28,895 nt of DNA from Dissophora ornata (taxonomy: Eukaryota > Mortierellomycota > Mortierellomycetes > Mortierellales > Mortierellaceae): the NCBI GenBank assembly GCA_025201705.1, contig MU616973.1:1-28895 (forward strand). Direction: 5' to 3'. The translations under genes were made by a program, and so were the position numbers. The number at the start of each line of letters is the position of its first letter. Position 1 is the stretch's first letter. Below are positions 18,787 to 28,895 of this stretch, in pieces. Under the pieces are notes generated by a model that was given only the letters and a program-made list of their open reading frames with translations, made no database searches and had not been told where the DNA came from.

Positions 18787-20310
18787 TCAGAACCATGTGC
18801 TCTTCTTGGCAGTGTCAGTAACAATAAGTACATGGCGAAAATAATCACTTACGTTGGCGAAACCCGCTGCCTTGCTGACAAAGTTGTTGAACAGGTCCCG
18901 ACCAACCTCCGCAGGTTCGCCATTCGCCTCGAACCTCTCTGCCTGTGATGCCGCAGTTCCCTTCTTCTCGCTCTTCTTCTTCTTCAACTCGTGGGCCTTG
19001 CTGTTTGTCTCGATCGCACTGCGAACGCCCTCGCCAATATCGAGCCAGTTTTGAACCTCTGTCATGTCGATATTTTGCAGACTCTTCATCATATCACCAA
19101 AGTTCAACGGGGCCAGTCCTGCGTCAGAGGGGTTCACGTCCTTCTGGAGATCACCCAATCTCAAATCTTTACTCTCCTTCAGATTAGCCCCATCAAAAAG
19201 GGTCTCAGTCACCTCATTAGAAGGGGTTTTGGTCGTGCCTTCTTGCTTCTTACGTGGTTGGGCGTTAGTGAAAATCCCTGCACAATCCAAACCTACAGTA
19301 TGAAGACCCTGGAAAATAAATTTACTGCAGCCAAAGCAGGTCAACAAGGACACGATGTCGAGATTGGAGAAGATGTGGGCCATGGTCCGGAGACACAAGA
19401 CCGTGCACCGGTCGCGGAACCGGAGGGCGAAGTTCACAAAGGAGTCGATGCAGGCTCCACCTGGTTCCATCCTTATGACCGTAGAGAATTTTGGATCTAC
19501 AGCGATGACAGTGCTATCGTTACTGTTCTCAGTTCCTGCTGGAGTTGCAGCGATATTATCACGCTTCTGTAGAACCCGACATTGTTGATTGTCTGGCTGG
19601 GGCGCCGTCAGGGGGTTGGCGTAGTGGAAACTGCCTTCGGCCAATCCAAGTAGCTGGTCGTCCAGGTTTTCAGTGTTCACTCCTTCCGCGTTAATATCGT
19701 CGTCCTCGTCGTTATCTTCATCGCCATCACCTTCTTCACCTTCATCCTCGTCCTCACCTTCATCCTCGTCCTCACCTTCATCCTCGTCCTCACCTTCATC
19801 CTCGTCCTCATCCTCGTCCTCATCCTCACCCTCACCCTCATCTTCACCCTCACCCTCATCTTCACCCTCACCCTCATCTTCACCCTCACCCTCATCTTCA
19901 CCCTCACCCTCATCCTCACCCTCACCCTCATCCCCATCCTCATCCTCATCCTCACTCTCATCCTCACCCTCACCCTCATCCTCGTCATAGTTACTGTCAC
20001 CATCACCTTCGTCGTCCTCATCCTCGTCATCAAATTCAAGCTGCGACGTCTCCGACTCTGGCTTAATATCCATGGCCGCAGGCTGCGCCATTCCACATCC
20101 TGTTGTCACGGGCATCATGTCCTTCATTGAGCCAGCCGTGTCCACTACCGCAATCCCATCTGCAGCATATTTGATGTTAAGGGCATGAAGAGCGACGTCT
20201 TCATTGCTGTTGATGCTAGTGTTGCCGTCGATAAGAGTCGCGTTTGCGAATCTAGCGGCAAGAGTCAACACGAGGATGGGGCCGAGGGATAAAGACACTT
20301 GGATTTTCAT
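18787..20310 (-). CDS. secreted acidic-repeat protein with Cys-patterned domain, unknown function
   Basis: A 507-residue protein with a clear signal peptide (about 1-24; VSLSLGPILVLTLAARFANA). Residues about 92-210 are almost entirely Asp, Glu and Gly, built on repeats of DEGEGE. The middle then carries a Cys pattern, C-x14-C-x3-C-x18-C-x2-C-x14-C (CIDSFVNF to DCAGIF), suggesting an oxidised extracellular fold. A basic segment follows (NAQPRKKQEG), then a Lys-rich stretch (KKKKSEKKG) near the C-terminus. No family is recognised. The strong acidity could serve calcium or polycation binding in the wall or extracellular matrix; that is inference. Close to the stop, the donor AAC|GTAAGT (18852) could begin a 48-nt intron ending at CCAAG that keeps the frame, so the last residues are uncertain. 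Downstream on the same strand is ThrRS. Confidence 0.75.
   Translation of the reverse strand: MKIQVSLSLGPILVLTLAARFANATLIDGNTSINSNEDVALHALNIKYAADGIAVVDTAGSMKDMMPVTTGCGMAQPAAMDIKPESETSQLEFDDEDEDDEGDGDSNYDEDEGEGEDESEDEDEDGDEGEGEDEGEGEDEGEGEDEGEGEDEGEGEDEGEGEDEDEDEDEDEGEDEDEGEDEDEGEDEDEGEEGDGDEDNDEDDDINAEGVNTENLDDQLLGLAEGSFHYANPLTAPQPDNQQCRVLQKRDNIAATPAGTENSNDSTVIAVDPKFSTVIRMEPGGACIDSFVNFALRFRDRCTVLCLRTMAHIFSNLDIVSLLTCFGCSKFIFQGLHTVGLDCAGIFTNAQPRKKQEGTTKTPSNEVTETLFDGANLKESKDLRLGDLQKDVNPSDAGLAPLNFGDMMKSLQNIDMTEVQNWLDIGEGVRSAIETNSKAHELKKKKSEKKGTAASQAERFEANGEPAEVGRDLFNNFVSKAAGFANVSDYFRHVLIVTDTAKKSTWF
19733..19982 (-). repeat. coding 18-bp minisatellite (DEGEGE array)
   Basis: About 250 bp of imperfect 18-nt units, all of them in frame. 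On the plus strand they read as CTCACCCTCATCTTCACC-type units. They encode about residues 109-193 of the acidic secreted protein. Length variation by whole hexapeptides would not break the frame. Confidence 0.85.
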
Positions 20311-20833
20311 TGTTTGCGTTGTTGTGTTGTTGTTGTAAGTGTTCGGTGTACGTGGTTGTTGGATGAGGAGAGGAATCTAGGATATAAAACACTGACAGAA
20401 TCTTCACGAAAGAGTGTAAAGAGAGAGAGAAGAAAAACGGAGCTTAAGGAATATATTTGTCGATAGACGATATATCAAAAATCCGGATTCCAGTCCCTTC
20501 TTTGTAGCCCTTCTCTGGAAAAGAAAATGGGAGAGACGGAGAGGGAGCCAGGAAGGGAACTCGAGAATATGGAATCCAAGGGTCGGGACTTGTGACAGGA
20601 GAAAAGACGGACAAGAGGAGTAAGGGACTCCTCTCTTCTCTCGTGCGCCTTGCCCCACGAACAACTCATTCTCCAGGTTAGTAAACGAATTAACAAACAC
20701 TGATTGACATGTTGCATGCTCCTGCATGCTGGTAAGGGTCGCGTTCGAGTTATTGACTACGGCCGAAAATGAACGGTGGAACACTCGCAGACGCGCCGTG
20801 CGCTCTTCAAATTCGGCGTTGGGGAAACAGCAG

Positions 20834-20867
<34 letters not shown>

Positions 20868-20934
20868 TTTATTGCGAATCTCTGCCAACATCGAACCCCT
20901 CTTCGCATTCTAACATCAATCAACAGGTCTACTC
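20311..20934. other. divergent intergenic region, acidic protein / U1-finger protein
   Basis: About 620 bp between two divergent starts. It contains a 29-T tract and GA-rich leader sequence. The acidic gene's start is preceded by an AAC-repeat-rich leader on its strand. ORFs of up to 126 codons on the minus strand (20404-20784) lack any domain. Confidence 0.5.
20836..20864. repeat. 29-T homopolymer
   Basis: An uninterrupted T run about 70 bp upstream of the plus-strand start at 20935. Such tracts exclude nucleosomes in fungal promoters. It may also be a processed-copy scar, though no second tail-flanking repeat was seen. Confidence 0.95.
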
Positions 20935-23038
20935 ATGAGTCTTGACGCATGCATCGCAGCTCTGCCGCGAATCGAGAAGGGCGTCCAGCGTGACAGTAGG
21001 AATTGCCGATTCCATGCACATGGAAAAGTGGGTCCTCGAAAAAATAAAAACGGCGATACCGCGAACAAACTCCTAACTGTTCTATATACTTTATTTCGGG
21101 ACGCTCGTCTAGTTTTTACCCCTATACCCAATTGCCCCACACCGTACTCTCTCAACCTCACACAAGAGTATACCCGCTTCTCTTTTTCTCTTGAGGACCA
21201 GAGCAATGCTTCCGTATCGTCACGGCCGCAGCAAGAGCAACCCCAGAGACAACATCAACAACAACATCAACAGCTACAACAGCAGCAAACCCCGGGATTC
21301 AACTGCTCAGTCTGCCGGAAGTCCTTTGGCTCTGAAGCTACATGGAACAATCACCAGATGAGCGCCAAACATATCGCGGCCGTCAAAGACATGGAGAAGA
21401 AGAACAAAGCCGGGTCGAAAGGAGGCTCAGGACAGCGAGGTGCGAGAGGCAGCAGCACTAATAACAATAGCGGTGCCAAAAATAAGCAGCAGCAGCCGCA
21501 GAGGACGAACGCAACGCAGAAGGAAGAATATCAGGATCCTCCAGAGGTCGTGGAGGCATTAACATCATTCCGTAAAGTGGAAAAAGTCGTTAAAGAGAGC
21601 CCCGGCATGGCTGCACCGGTGCTTTGGAAAATCGCAAAAGGTATTTTTTTTATTTTTGGGGACGACACATGGCGGAGAACTCATCGTTCTTGTGAACCAT
21701 CCAGTTGACTTGAAAGTTTCTATTTATCGGATAATGTAGCATTGTGGTCTCATCGACAGAGTTTGGAGACCGCTAGAGTGCTATCGCTTTTGATCCGCGT
21801 CCTCAGCGACTTACAGGCAGCACCACCGGCGGCCGCAGGGATGGGATCGCTCTCACCAACACAGATCAGTATGACTCTATACCTCTCGCGACTCGCAATG
21901 GCTCGCTTAGTCGTCTATCGATCGCCTTCGATCGCCTTGCAGTACTATCTGGATGCTATTCAAGGACGCTGGCAGATCGATCCTGCGGATTTCCAGTCCA
22001 TCTTCGAGGTAAATCAAGTAAAAATCAGCAAAAAAAAAAAAAAACTAAACTCGGACACAGTTATTAAAAAATACTCCTCATGGTTTCTAATATGACATAG
22101 ATCGTGAGCACTGGAACTGTGGTGCAACTACTGGACCATTGCCACCAATTCCTTTCCACACACCCAAAGACCGAGAAAATGATGATCGCCGCACCTGCAG
22201 TAACACCAACCACATCAACAACAGACAGCACAGTGTCAGTCGCAAAAAAAGCCGCAGACCCGAACCTGAAACTGCTCACTATCCTCGTCGAAGGCGCTTC
22301 TATGCTCTCCCAAAGCTCCCCTGCACCTACACCATCTTCCTCCACAGGTTCAAGTGATAACCGGAAAATCCACGGCGAAGTTGCTTTAGCACTCTTCGCC
22401 ATGGCTGCCGCATTGACAAGAGCAGCAGCAGGAACTAGCAATGATGACGACACAATGAGCGGCGTCGTGGTAATTCTGAGGAACATGGCTGCAGTGTACA
22501 AGCACTTGCGGATACCGTATTCAGCCTCTGCATGTTTGATCCGCATTGGAGAACTCGTAGTAGCCACTCCATGTGCGCAGCAAGATAAACGACCGGAAGG
22601 AGACAACACGTTGCTGTCGTGGGACCTATTTCAAGCACTGCTGTTGGCCATGGAGACGGGGGACTTTGTGCGCATGCAGCGCGCGACTGAGTTGTTGGGT
22701 CGCTGTAATGCGATTGTATTTCAGGATGTTCAGGTAATAAATGTAGTAACAGCATCACCCTTCATCAACTAGTTCAATTCTTCTCTGCATGAACCAGATC
22801 CAAAATCACGGCCTAATAGCTTTTTTTCTGCTCCAAGACGGTCGTTGAGGTCGCCAGGGCAGTTATATCTCAGGACAACGAATACCTGCACAACAATGCC
22901 TCTTACGCACTCGAGCACCTGATGCTGATGGTTCAGGACGGTGGCGAAGACGCCAAAGATCAACTGCTGCTATGTCAGCACGTTACACCAATCGTCAGTA
23001 TAGACACCTTGACTAGAGTACAGCGACTTGCAACATAA
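20935..23038 (+). CDS. U1-type C2H2 zinc-finger protein with helical C-terminus (4 exons)
   Basis: Exons are 20935-21640, 21740-22008, 22101-22733 and 22838-23038, giving 602 residues. A Gln-rich stretch (about 95-120) precedes one finger of the matrin/U1 kind, C124-x2-C127-x12-H140-x5-H146 (CSVCRKSFGSEATWNNHQ), of the type that often binds double-stranded or structured RNA. A Gly/Ser/Asn/Gln linker follows. The remaining 400 residues are mostly helical with no recognised domain; ALWSHRQSLETARVLSLLIR and ALQYYLDAIQGRW resemble TPR-like helices. All splice junctions keep the frame. The start is uncertain: a TATA-like CTATATACTTTA lies inside the predicted N-terminus (about 21082), and the first 90 codons are of low complexity, so a different first exon is possible. 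It is convergent with the RhoGEF. Confidence 0.7.
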
Positions 23039-23134
23039 AGAGCTGACCATCAATTTCATTATTATTATTTAATTATCAATAATTAACTATTAGAGGATAC
23101 ATTTTTGAAAACAATTAAACTAAAGCATTTGAAT
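23039..23134. terminator. 96-bp convergent AT-rich 3' region
   Basis: Only 96 bp separate the stops of the two convergent genes. The segment is very AT-rich (ATTATTATTTAATTATC). No exact AATAAA was found, but AATAAT variants exist on the minus strand. The two 3' UTRs must overlap or be very short. Confidence 0.5.
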
Positions 23135-26100
23135 TTACGGGAACCCGCTCCAAGAGCTGACATGTCCTCCTTGAAGTTGATGCTGATCTTGTTGTTGCTG
23201 ATTGCCTCCTAAGTCCAATTCTAGGGGCACAAACACCTGTGGATACGCCTGCTGCGAAGGCGAATAAGGATGCACAGGGTACGAGGGAACAACAGGCTGA
23301 AGCGACAGCCTTGGTGACGGTCTCGGCGGCATTTGAGGTAAGGTCGGGGGAGGCGCCACAGCACTTTGACCGACATTCGAGCTAAAACCCTGCATTGGCT
23401 GCTGTTGTTGGTAGTTTACGTGGCTAGGATGGGCATGAGACGCCAGAACTGCCGGCCCAGATCCATCGATCGACAGCACAGGCTGCAGCACCGGTGCCAT
23501 CAGATGCGATGGCGTAAGGGAGACTTGTCGATTGTGATTCGGGTGATGTTTTGGTGGTTGAGGCACATATGCAGCCTTGGGCTGGTATTCAATCGGCTCC
23601 AGCTGCGTCTTTGGTGGCGGTGGGGCTTTGACAAGCTTGACAATCTGTCGGCTCTCAGCGTTGTTGGGATCAGACATGACGAGCTGGAAAACTATATTGC
23701 CGTTAGGATCCACATTCGAGTACAGGCGACGAATGTTGTTGCCGAGAATGATCTGCTCCAGCGCGCCAGTCTCGATATGACGGATCTCGATCAGTCCGTT
23801 CTCGAATGCGATTACATAGGGATACGCCACTGCAAAAGATTCAGGGCGACCCTCCCATTCGATGAGGTCTCTCTTTGCTAACTCGCCCTTCTTGGTCATC
23901 TTGAATGCAAAGTCTTTTTAGAAGAAAACAATAACAAAAAAATACAATTAGCATTTCGTTCTAATTAACACGTCTTGCATATGTAGTGCAGTTTAGAAGA
24001 GGAGTGATGCTTACCTGAGTAGCACATCAAAAACTCGTCAGTGCTAATCTTGAACATGCTCACGGGTACACATCCAGGTCGCAAGTCCAGGAAAGCAAAG
24101 TTTGGGTCCTTCCTCGAAGGAAACACTTGCGTATCACCCAGATTCTCCAGCATCAAGATTTCAAACCCTTTGGGACAGACCACGCAGACCATCTTGCTCA
24201 GCATCAACAACTGCGACGAATCTGATCCGACGTAAAACTGTCTGTACAACTTAAACCACTCAGACTTGTTAGACTTGCCAAACGACAGACTGAATCCTCC
24301 GCGGTGATGTCCTCCCAAAACCGCATTCTCCACCGGCTCAAATGCAGAAAAGTGGCTCTCGCCCGCGTTCTTCCTTTTCATCGTAATAACAAGCGTCTTG
24401 CCTGCGCAGATGCCTGCCGTGAAGAACTGAACACTCTTGCCGAGCTGATGACCAATCTGCAGAGATTTTTCCGAGTTCGGGTCCAGACAGCTCAAGTTGA
24501 AGGCCTTTAAAACTTTACCGGACAGAACCAACAAAATATGATACGCCTCTAACACGCTGACCTGACTGACACCCTGTTCCTTGAGCGCAAGCCTGAAACT
24601 GTACGGGTCGTCCTCCATTCCAACATACACTCCTTCCTCAGTTCCAATCACAACGCGCCTCTTGCCGTCCAGGACATTGAGGTAGGGTGCCGAGCAAGTC
24701 GATCGTCGGCCATCCATGGGATTGTGCACCAGATTCGATGATGGAATTGGTGGCGCTGCATTATAATGCGTGATGACCGTTGTCTTGAAAAGCTTGGATC
24801 CAGAAACTGCTTCCTGTCGACGCGCTTGGGCAATCTCCATTTGCTCCAAAAACTGTTCTCTGTCAGCTGTTGTTAAATAGAGCGTATATACACCGCCTCG
24901 TCGACCACGGTGCTCAATTGTCACCGGCGCAGTGTACTTGGTTTCCTGGAATCCAACGCGATTCAAGGGGGTCTCATGATGAGAATACGTAGAATGACGA
25001 TGTCCCGACGTCGTCGACTTTGTGCTATTAGTCAATTTCTTGCCAGGGACAGGCTCCCGTCCATTCATGATCGACATGGGCTTGCCATCATCGGGCCACA
25101 AGTGCACGAGTTCTAACGGGACGGGCTATTGTAAAAAGTATCGTAGACGATAAGTGAACATGGAGTTAAGAAGACCAAGCTTGCCATAACGTTCAAAGTG
25201 AGAATACATAAGAAGACTTACATTCTTGGAGACTTGATAAAGCGTACTCTCCTTGTCGCCTTGCTTGTCGCCTTGCTTGTCGCGTTTCTCCTTGGTCATT
25301 AGCAGTACTTGATCGAACAGGAAGAGTCGAAGCTCAACCATCTGAAAATCCAAGTTAGATCGACGCTTAACAAGACACTCAAAGTGTAGCTGTCGAGACT
25401 TGTCCGACAACTTGAGATCCTGGTGGACCTCTCCAGACTTCCAGATGATCTTGTCCTGGATTGTCAAGAGTCGCAGCTGTCGGTCGCCCTCAAGCATGCA
25501 AGTATCTACTCGATTGCCGAGCTCCTTGCAGACATTGATCACCTCCTGGACGGCCCCACGGTCTAGAACATCTTCATCTGTCCTCTTTACAACTTCACTG
25601 AGCAAAAGCGGGTATCTGGGAATTCGCTGGTAAGGTTGACCAACAAAATGACGCAGGCCCAGACGACGCGCCTCGGGGTGGCGAGTGCAGTCCTTCAAAA
25701 ACTGTGCAAATTTTGGGTTTTGAGCTTCCTCCTTCTTGTACGTGAATTCCGCGATAGCAATATGTGGAATATACCGCGTATAGGCTAGTTCGAATCCCGC
25801 AATATGTGCCAGCATAACATCTCCAATAGCCTCGACCATGGACTGTTGTTGCTGGCGTTCCCTCAAGTCTGCCAACATCCTCTTGTTCAGCTCCAGGATC
25901 TCTCGGTAGTTGAAGAAGATGTCTTCGATCAACGCCTCTCTTTTGTATGCGTCAACAATGTCTCCAGCACGAAGAGGGGTGATGAAAATCTAGCAATAAA
26001 TACGGAGATGGATTCTTTCTGTAAGTACACGTCTACATATGGCTTATGCTAGGCCAAGCAATACCTTTGTACAAACAACTCACCTCCTCCATCAACTCAA

Positions 26101-27905
26101 GGTCGCGAACATAGTTATGTTCCGTATTAATGACCTCAAAGATGGCTTCTTGCCGGTTCCTCTCCTGTTTGGAAGCTGCGGCAACAACACTAGGCGGGAC
26201 GGAGTTAGCCCACACCTTTTCCTGTGCGCTGGCCGTGGACGTGTCGCTATTCTGCCTTCCCAAGACGCCAGCCTATTTTCAGATCATAGAGAAAGGAGGT
26301 ATGATTATTAAGCAGCAATTGTACACGTAAGACTCCAGACTTGACGTCATAGTCATCTCGTAAACAAAGTTAATAACCCCCGCGCTGTAACACTTAACGT
26401 ACGATATTTTGTCGATTCGGACAGAGGTACGAGTAGCATGGTGCTCCTCCAGGCAGACAGTCGTATGTATAGCACTTGGTGCTGTAGGGAAACACACTAA
26501 CGGGTACCGTTAAAAACTCTGTCTTGCCTGGGATGTAAGCCAGAGTCGCTTCAGAGAAATAGTACTGGTCATTGTTCGAGTCGAAGAGAACCATATTAAT
26601 TCCGCCTCCAAAGAACAAGACCTGTTGCTCTAGTGATCGAGCAATGGCAAGCGCGTGGCGTCTATCATCCAACTTTGTCAGTTCGACGATCACGTCCTAA
26701 TAATAATGCATAAATAAAGAAATAAAGGGTTGATTTCCTGTTTGCATTTGCTCATGCGAAATCCTCGCCAAAGATAGAATCAAAATAGGCATGCCCTCAG
26801 CAGCAACAATAGGCTAAACCAAAGACAGAACACATACTACTGCCTCCTTGCCGGTGAATGTCACTGGGAATTCAAGTCTATAGGTGGCAGACTCCAGTCT
26901 TTTAGATTCGTTTTGAAGCATCTTTTCACGGAAGGCGACGGCAATTGTGGAGAGGATGCCAGGGTTAAAGTCGATCAGCTTCAACGCGGCCTCGGACAGG
27001 TATGCCGGTTCGCCTCCCTCGCCTCCCTGTCCCGTGTAAGACGCTGGTGGGAACCCAGGTGAGGAGGGCTGACTCCACGATGTACGAGTCGTAGACGAGC
27101 CCGTCGATGTTCGGTACAACTGTCTTCCAGAGTTGGGCGAAGATGACTGCTGGGGATAAGGTTGGCTTTCTGCATATGGATGTTGCTGTTGAAGTTGCTG
27201 CTGTTCATATGGCTGATATGTCTGATATTGTTGTAGGTTTGCAGGGGGGTTGTACACGTTCGTGGTGGGGTGCTGCTGCTGAGGCGGAATGACGTTTTCA
27301 TGGTTCCGTGGCCGAGGAGGTGAAGCAATGTTGAGGTTGGACACGTCCTGCTGCATATCATTCAAGGACTCATCATAGTTCCTTATACTGGGTGCCTGGA
27401 AAGATGGTCTAGGTTGAACAGTTTCTTCCTCGTTTAGTTGCGAGAGTTTCCCCATCGACGGGTGATAGACGGGCTGTTGTGCGAGCTGCCGCTGAGAAGC
27501 AGACTCCCAGATCGACTCATTGTGGCCAATAGAGGGAGGCAGGTCCGTTGAGCGCCTTGCAGTGCCACTGACGTATCCATGCTGCGCCTGGTATTGCTGC
27601 TGGTACTCTGGTTGCGTGGGTGGATGCTGATGCAGGAGGAGGGAAGGAAGAGCGTACTGAGAAGACGATCCATTAAGCGGTGCTGCGACGTGTCCAGACG
27701 CGTCCAGAAGTGTACTGGCATTATTGGCGTTGCTGTGGTGAGGGTATGGGCTGTTGGGGTTGGGATGATGGATGGTCTTGTTCCGTTCGTTCTTTGAGCC
27801 TGTGGGCACGTATGAGCTTTGCGGAGTGTATGTGACAGGCACAAGAGGATTGGCCCGGTTCCCAGTTCCTTGGGAGTTTGATGGCGGTGTGGTGAAGGTG
27901 GCCAT
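23135..27905 (-). CDS. ROM2: Rho1 guanine nucleotide exchange factor, Rom1/Rom2-like (6 exons)
   Basis: Activates Rho1 in the cell-wall integrity pathway at sites of growth. Exons are 27905-26838, 26696-26403, 26272-26084, 25989-25222, 25125-24015 and 23913-23135, giving 1402 residues. The N-terminus (1-320) is disordered and Gln/Pro/Ser-rich. A DEP domain (about 325-440) reads FPVTFTGKEAV then DVIVELTKL. The DH domain (about 490-690) has NTEHNYVRDLELMEE and RIPRYPLLLSEVVK, the RhoGEF signature helix. PH follows (about 705-800). The citron (CNH) domain spans about 860-1190, ending near QIVKLV. The C-terminal tail is Gln/Pro-rich. The start at 27905 has ACCATGG context; an ATG at 28121 in the same frame would add 72 Ser-rich residues and is disfavoured. 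Whether it is Rom1 or Rom2 cannot be decided; fungi outside yeasts usually have one or two. Confidence 0.92.
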
Positions 27906-28895
27906 GGTATTTGCTCCTACACTAGAATCCTGATTTGGCAGTGGTGTAAGTCGCTCGTACAAAGACCGGATGCTGCTTGTATCGAAAGAAGAGGAAGATA
28001 GCGTGAGAAGAGAGAGGTAAGAAAAGGGTGTAATCAAGATGGAACGATGTGTGTGCGGGGGGCAGTGTTCAGCCGAACGGGGTCTCTTTTTTAGGACTAC
28101 GCTGGTTGGCTGCCGGAACAAAAGAGGCGATTTTGTCTCTGGAGAGGTGAGGGATTAACGCGCCACGATCTATTTTCACAGACAGACGCAATACACGCGC
28201 CCAACCATCGACTTCTCTTTCTGGAGAACGCCGAGGTCGTGTTGATGAAGCAGGGCCCCAGTCTTCACAGGACGTCCTTTCCAATTGATCGCAGATACCG
28301 CCTGAAACTTTCATTTGATCCGGGATGCAGGTTATAGTTTGCAATAGTTGAGTATGAAAGAACGCTAGGAATAGAGCCAACAGCCGCTCGCCAAAGGTCC
28401 GAGGAGGAAGAAATGGTGGTGCTGCCACGGGCTAAAAAGTCAGCCTGAAACAGTACGCCCAACCTCGACGTTGCGACGCTGTTTGGCGAGCGGAATGCAG
28501 ACTCGCCTGCAGGAAGCAGAAATGCCATTGGCTTCTCTTCTGCGACGCCCGCTGTTTGATGCAAGTTGACATGAACGACAAGCACATTCCCATGGATGTG
28601 GTTGAGCAGTAGAGTGGTGGATGGGGTGTGCGTGTGCGTGCGTGTATTTGTGTGTGTCCACCCCGGTAGCCGAAAGCTCAAGTGTTACTCGAGACTAAGG
28701 AACGATGAAAGATCCGTTCCATGGGAAAATAGTCTAGGACTGGGAACAACCTTGATGTACCTTCTTTTTAGCTGACTTCACAGAAAGCCAGGAGACTGGG
28801 AGGCAATGAAGTGAAAGAGAGCGTGTATGTGACGTTTGTTGGAGAGAAGGATGGGGCGTAGGTTGATTGGTGCTTCAAAGATTTTTTTTTTTTTT
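27906..28895. other. upstream region of the RhoGEF gene
   Basis: About 990 bp. It contains TG/AC-rich runs (28620-28660), CT-rich leader sequence and a terminal T14 tract at the window edge. A 138-codon minus-strand frame (28265-28681) begins in a His-Thr repeat and has no domain; I do not call it a gene. Nothing else is recognisable. Confidence 0.4.

Noticed and set aside
19673..19990. Plus-strand Ser/Pro repeat ORF
   Set aside because: It is the antisense reading of the in-frame acidic array; the minus-strand protein has a signal peptide and domain structure.
22064..22609. 181-codon minus-strand ORF within the zinc-finger gene
   Set aside because: Antisense shadow; the plus-strand exon fits both splice sites and frame.
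27906..28121. 72-residue N-terminal extension of the RhoGEF
   Set aside because: Ser-rich, leader-like sequence; the downstream ATG has the stronger context ACCATGG.
28265..28681. 138-codon minus-strand ORF upstream of the RhoGEF
   Set aside because: It starts in a simple His/Thr repeat and shows no domain; it is better explained as promoter sequence.

Overview
The window looks like nuclear DNA of an early-diverging filamentous fungus, most likely Mucoromycota and plausibly Mortierellaceae. The basis is the short GT-AG introns (about 75-180 nt, ending in TAG, CAG or AAG), AATAAA signals just downstream of stops, Gln/Ser-rich low-complexity protein tails, a LINE whose ORF carries an RNase H domain, and an Ndc10-like relic. 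The taxonomic call is inference; the gene calls do not depend on it.

Layout. 1-1602: two LINE retrotransposon ends lie head to tail, the second a 5'-truncated copy with a broken RNase H/zinc-knuckle ORF. 1647-3518 (-): HEM14, protoporphyrinogen oxidase, 3 exons, one a GC-AG junction. 4182-6575 (+): an intronless Golgi-type glycosyltransferase with a DXD motif. 6576-10274: a gene-poor accessory island holding a degenerate higher-order minisatellite, a small zinc-finger-like ORF that starts about 100 bp after it, a 61-bp tandem duplication over that ORF's stop codon, and the decayed remains of an Ndc10-like (Crypton-related) gene. 10275-13207 (-): a type I metacaspase in 5 exons with large insertions. 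13208-15459: a non-coding spacer with a (TC)n(AC)n microsatellite. 15460-18183 (-): cytosolic threonyl-tRNA synthetase in 7 exons. 18787-20310 (-): a secreted protein with a hexapeptide Asp/Glu/Gly array and a Cys-patterned domain. 20935-23038 (+): a U1-type zinc-finger protein of unknown function in 4 exons. 23135-27905 (-): a Rom1/Rom2-like Rho1 GEF (DEP-DH-PH-CNH) in 6 exons.

The conserved genes are unrelated housekeeping or cell-biology functions (heme synthesis, glycosylation, cell death or proteostasis, translation, cell-wall integrity signalling) and do not form a cluster or operon. Exon structures were assembled by hand from splice consensus, reading-frame continuity and family motifs. 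All the summed exon lengths are divisible by three, which supports the models.

The parts most likely to be undescribed are the 6.6-10.3 kb island, the acidic secreted protein and the zinc-finger/helical protein. I see no convincing evidence for a new multi-gene system, tRNA or rRNA gene, CRISPR array, or virus.
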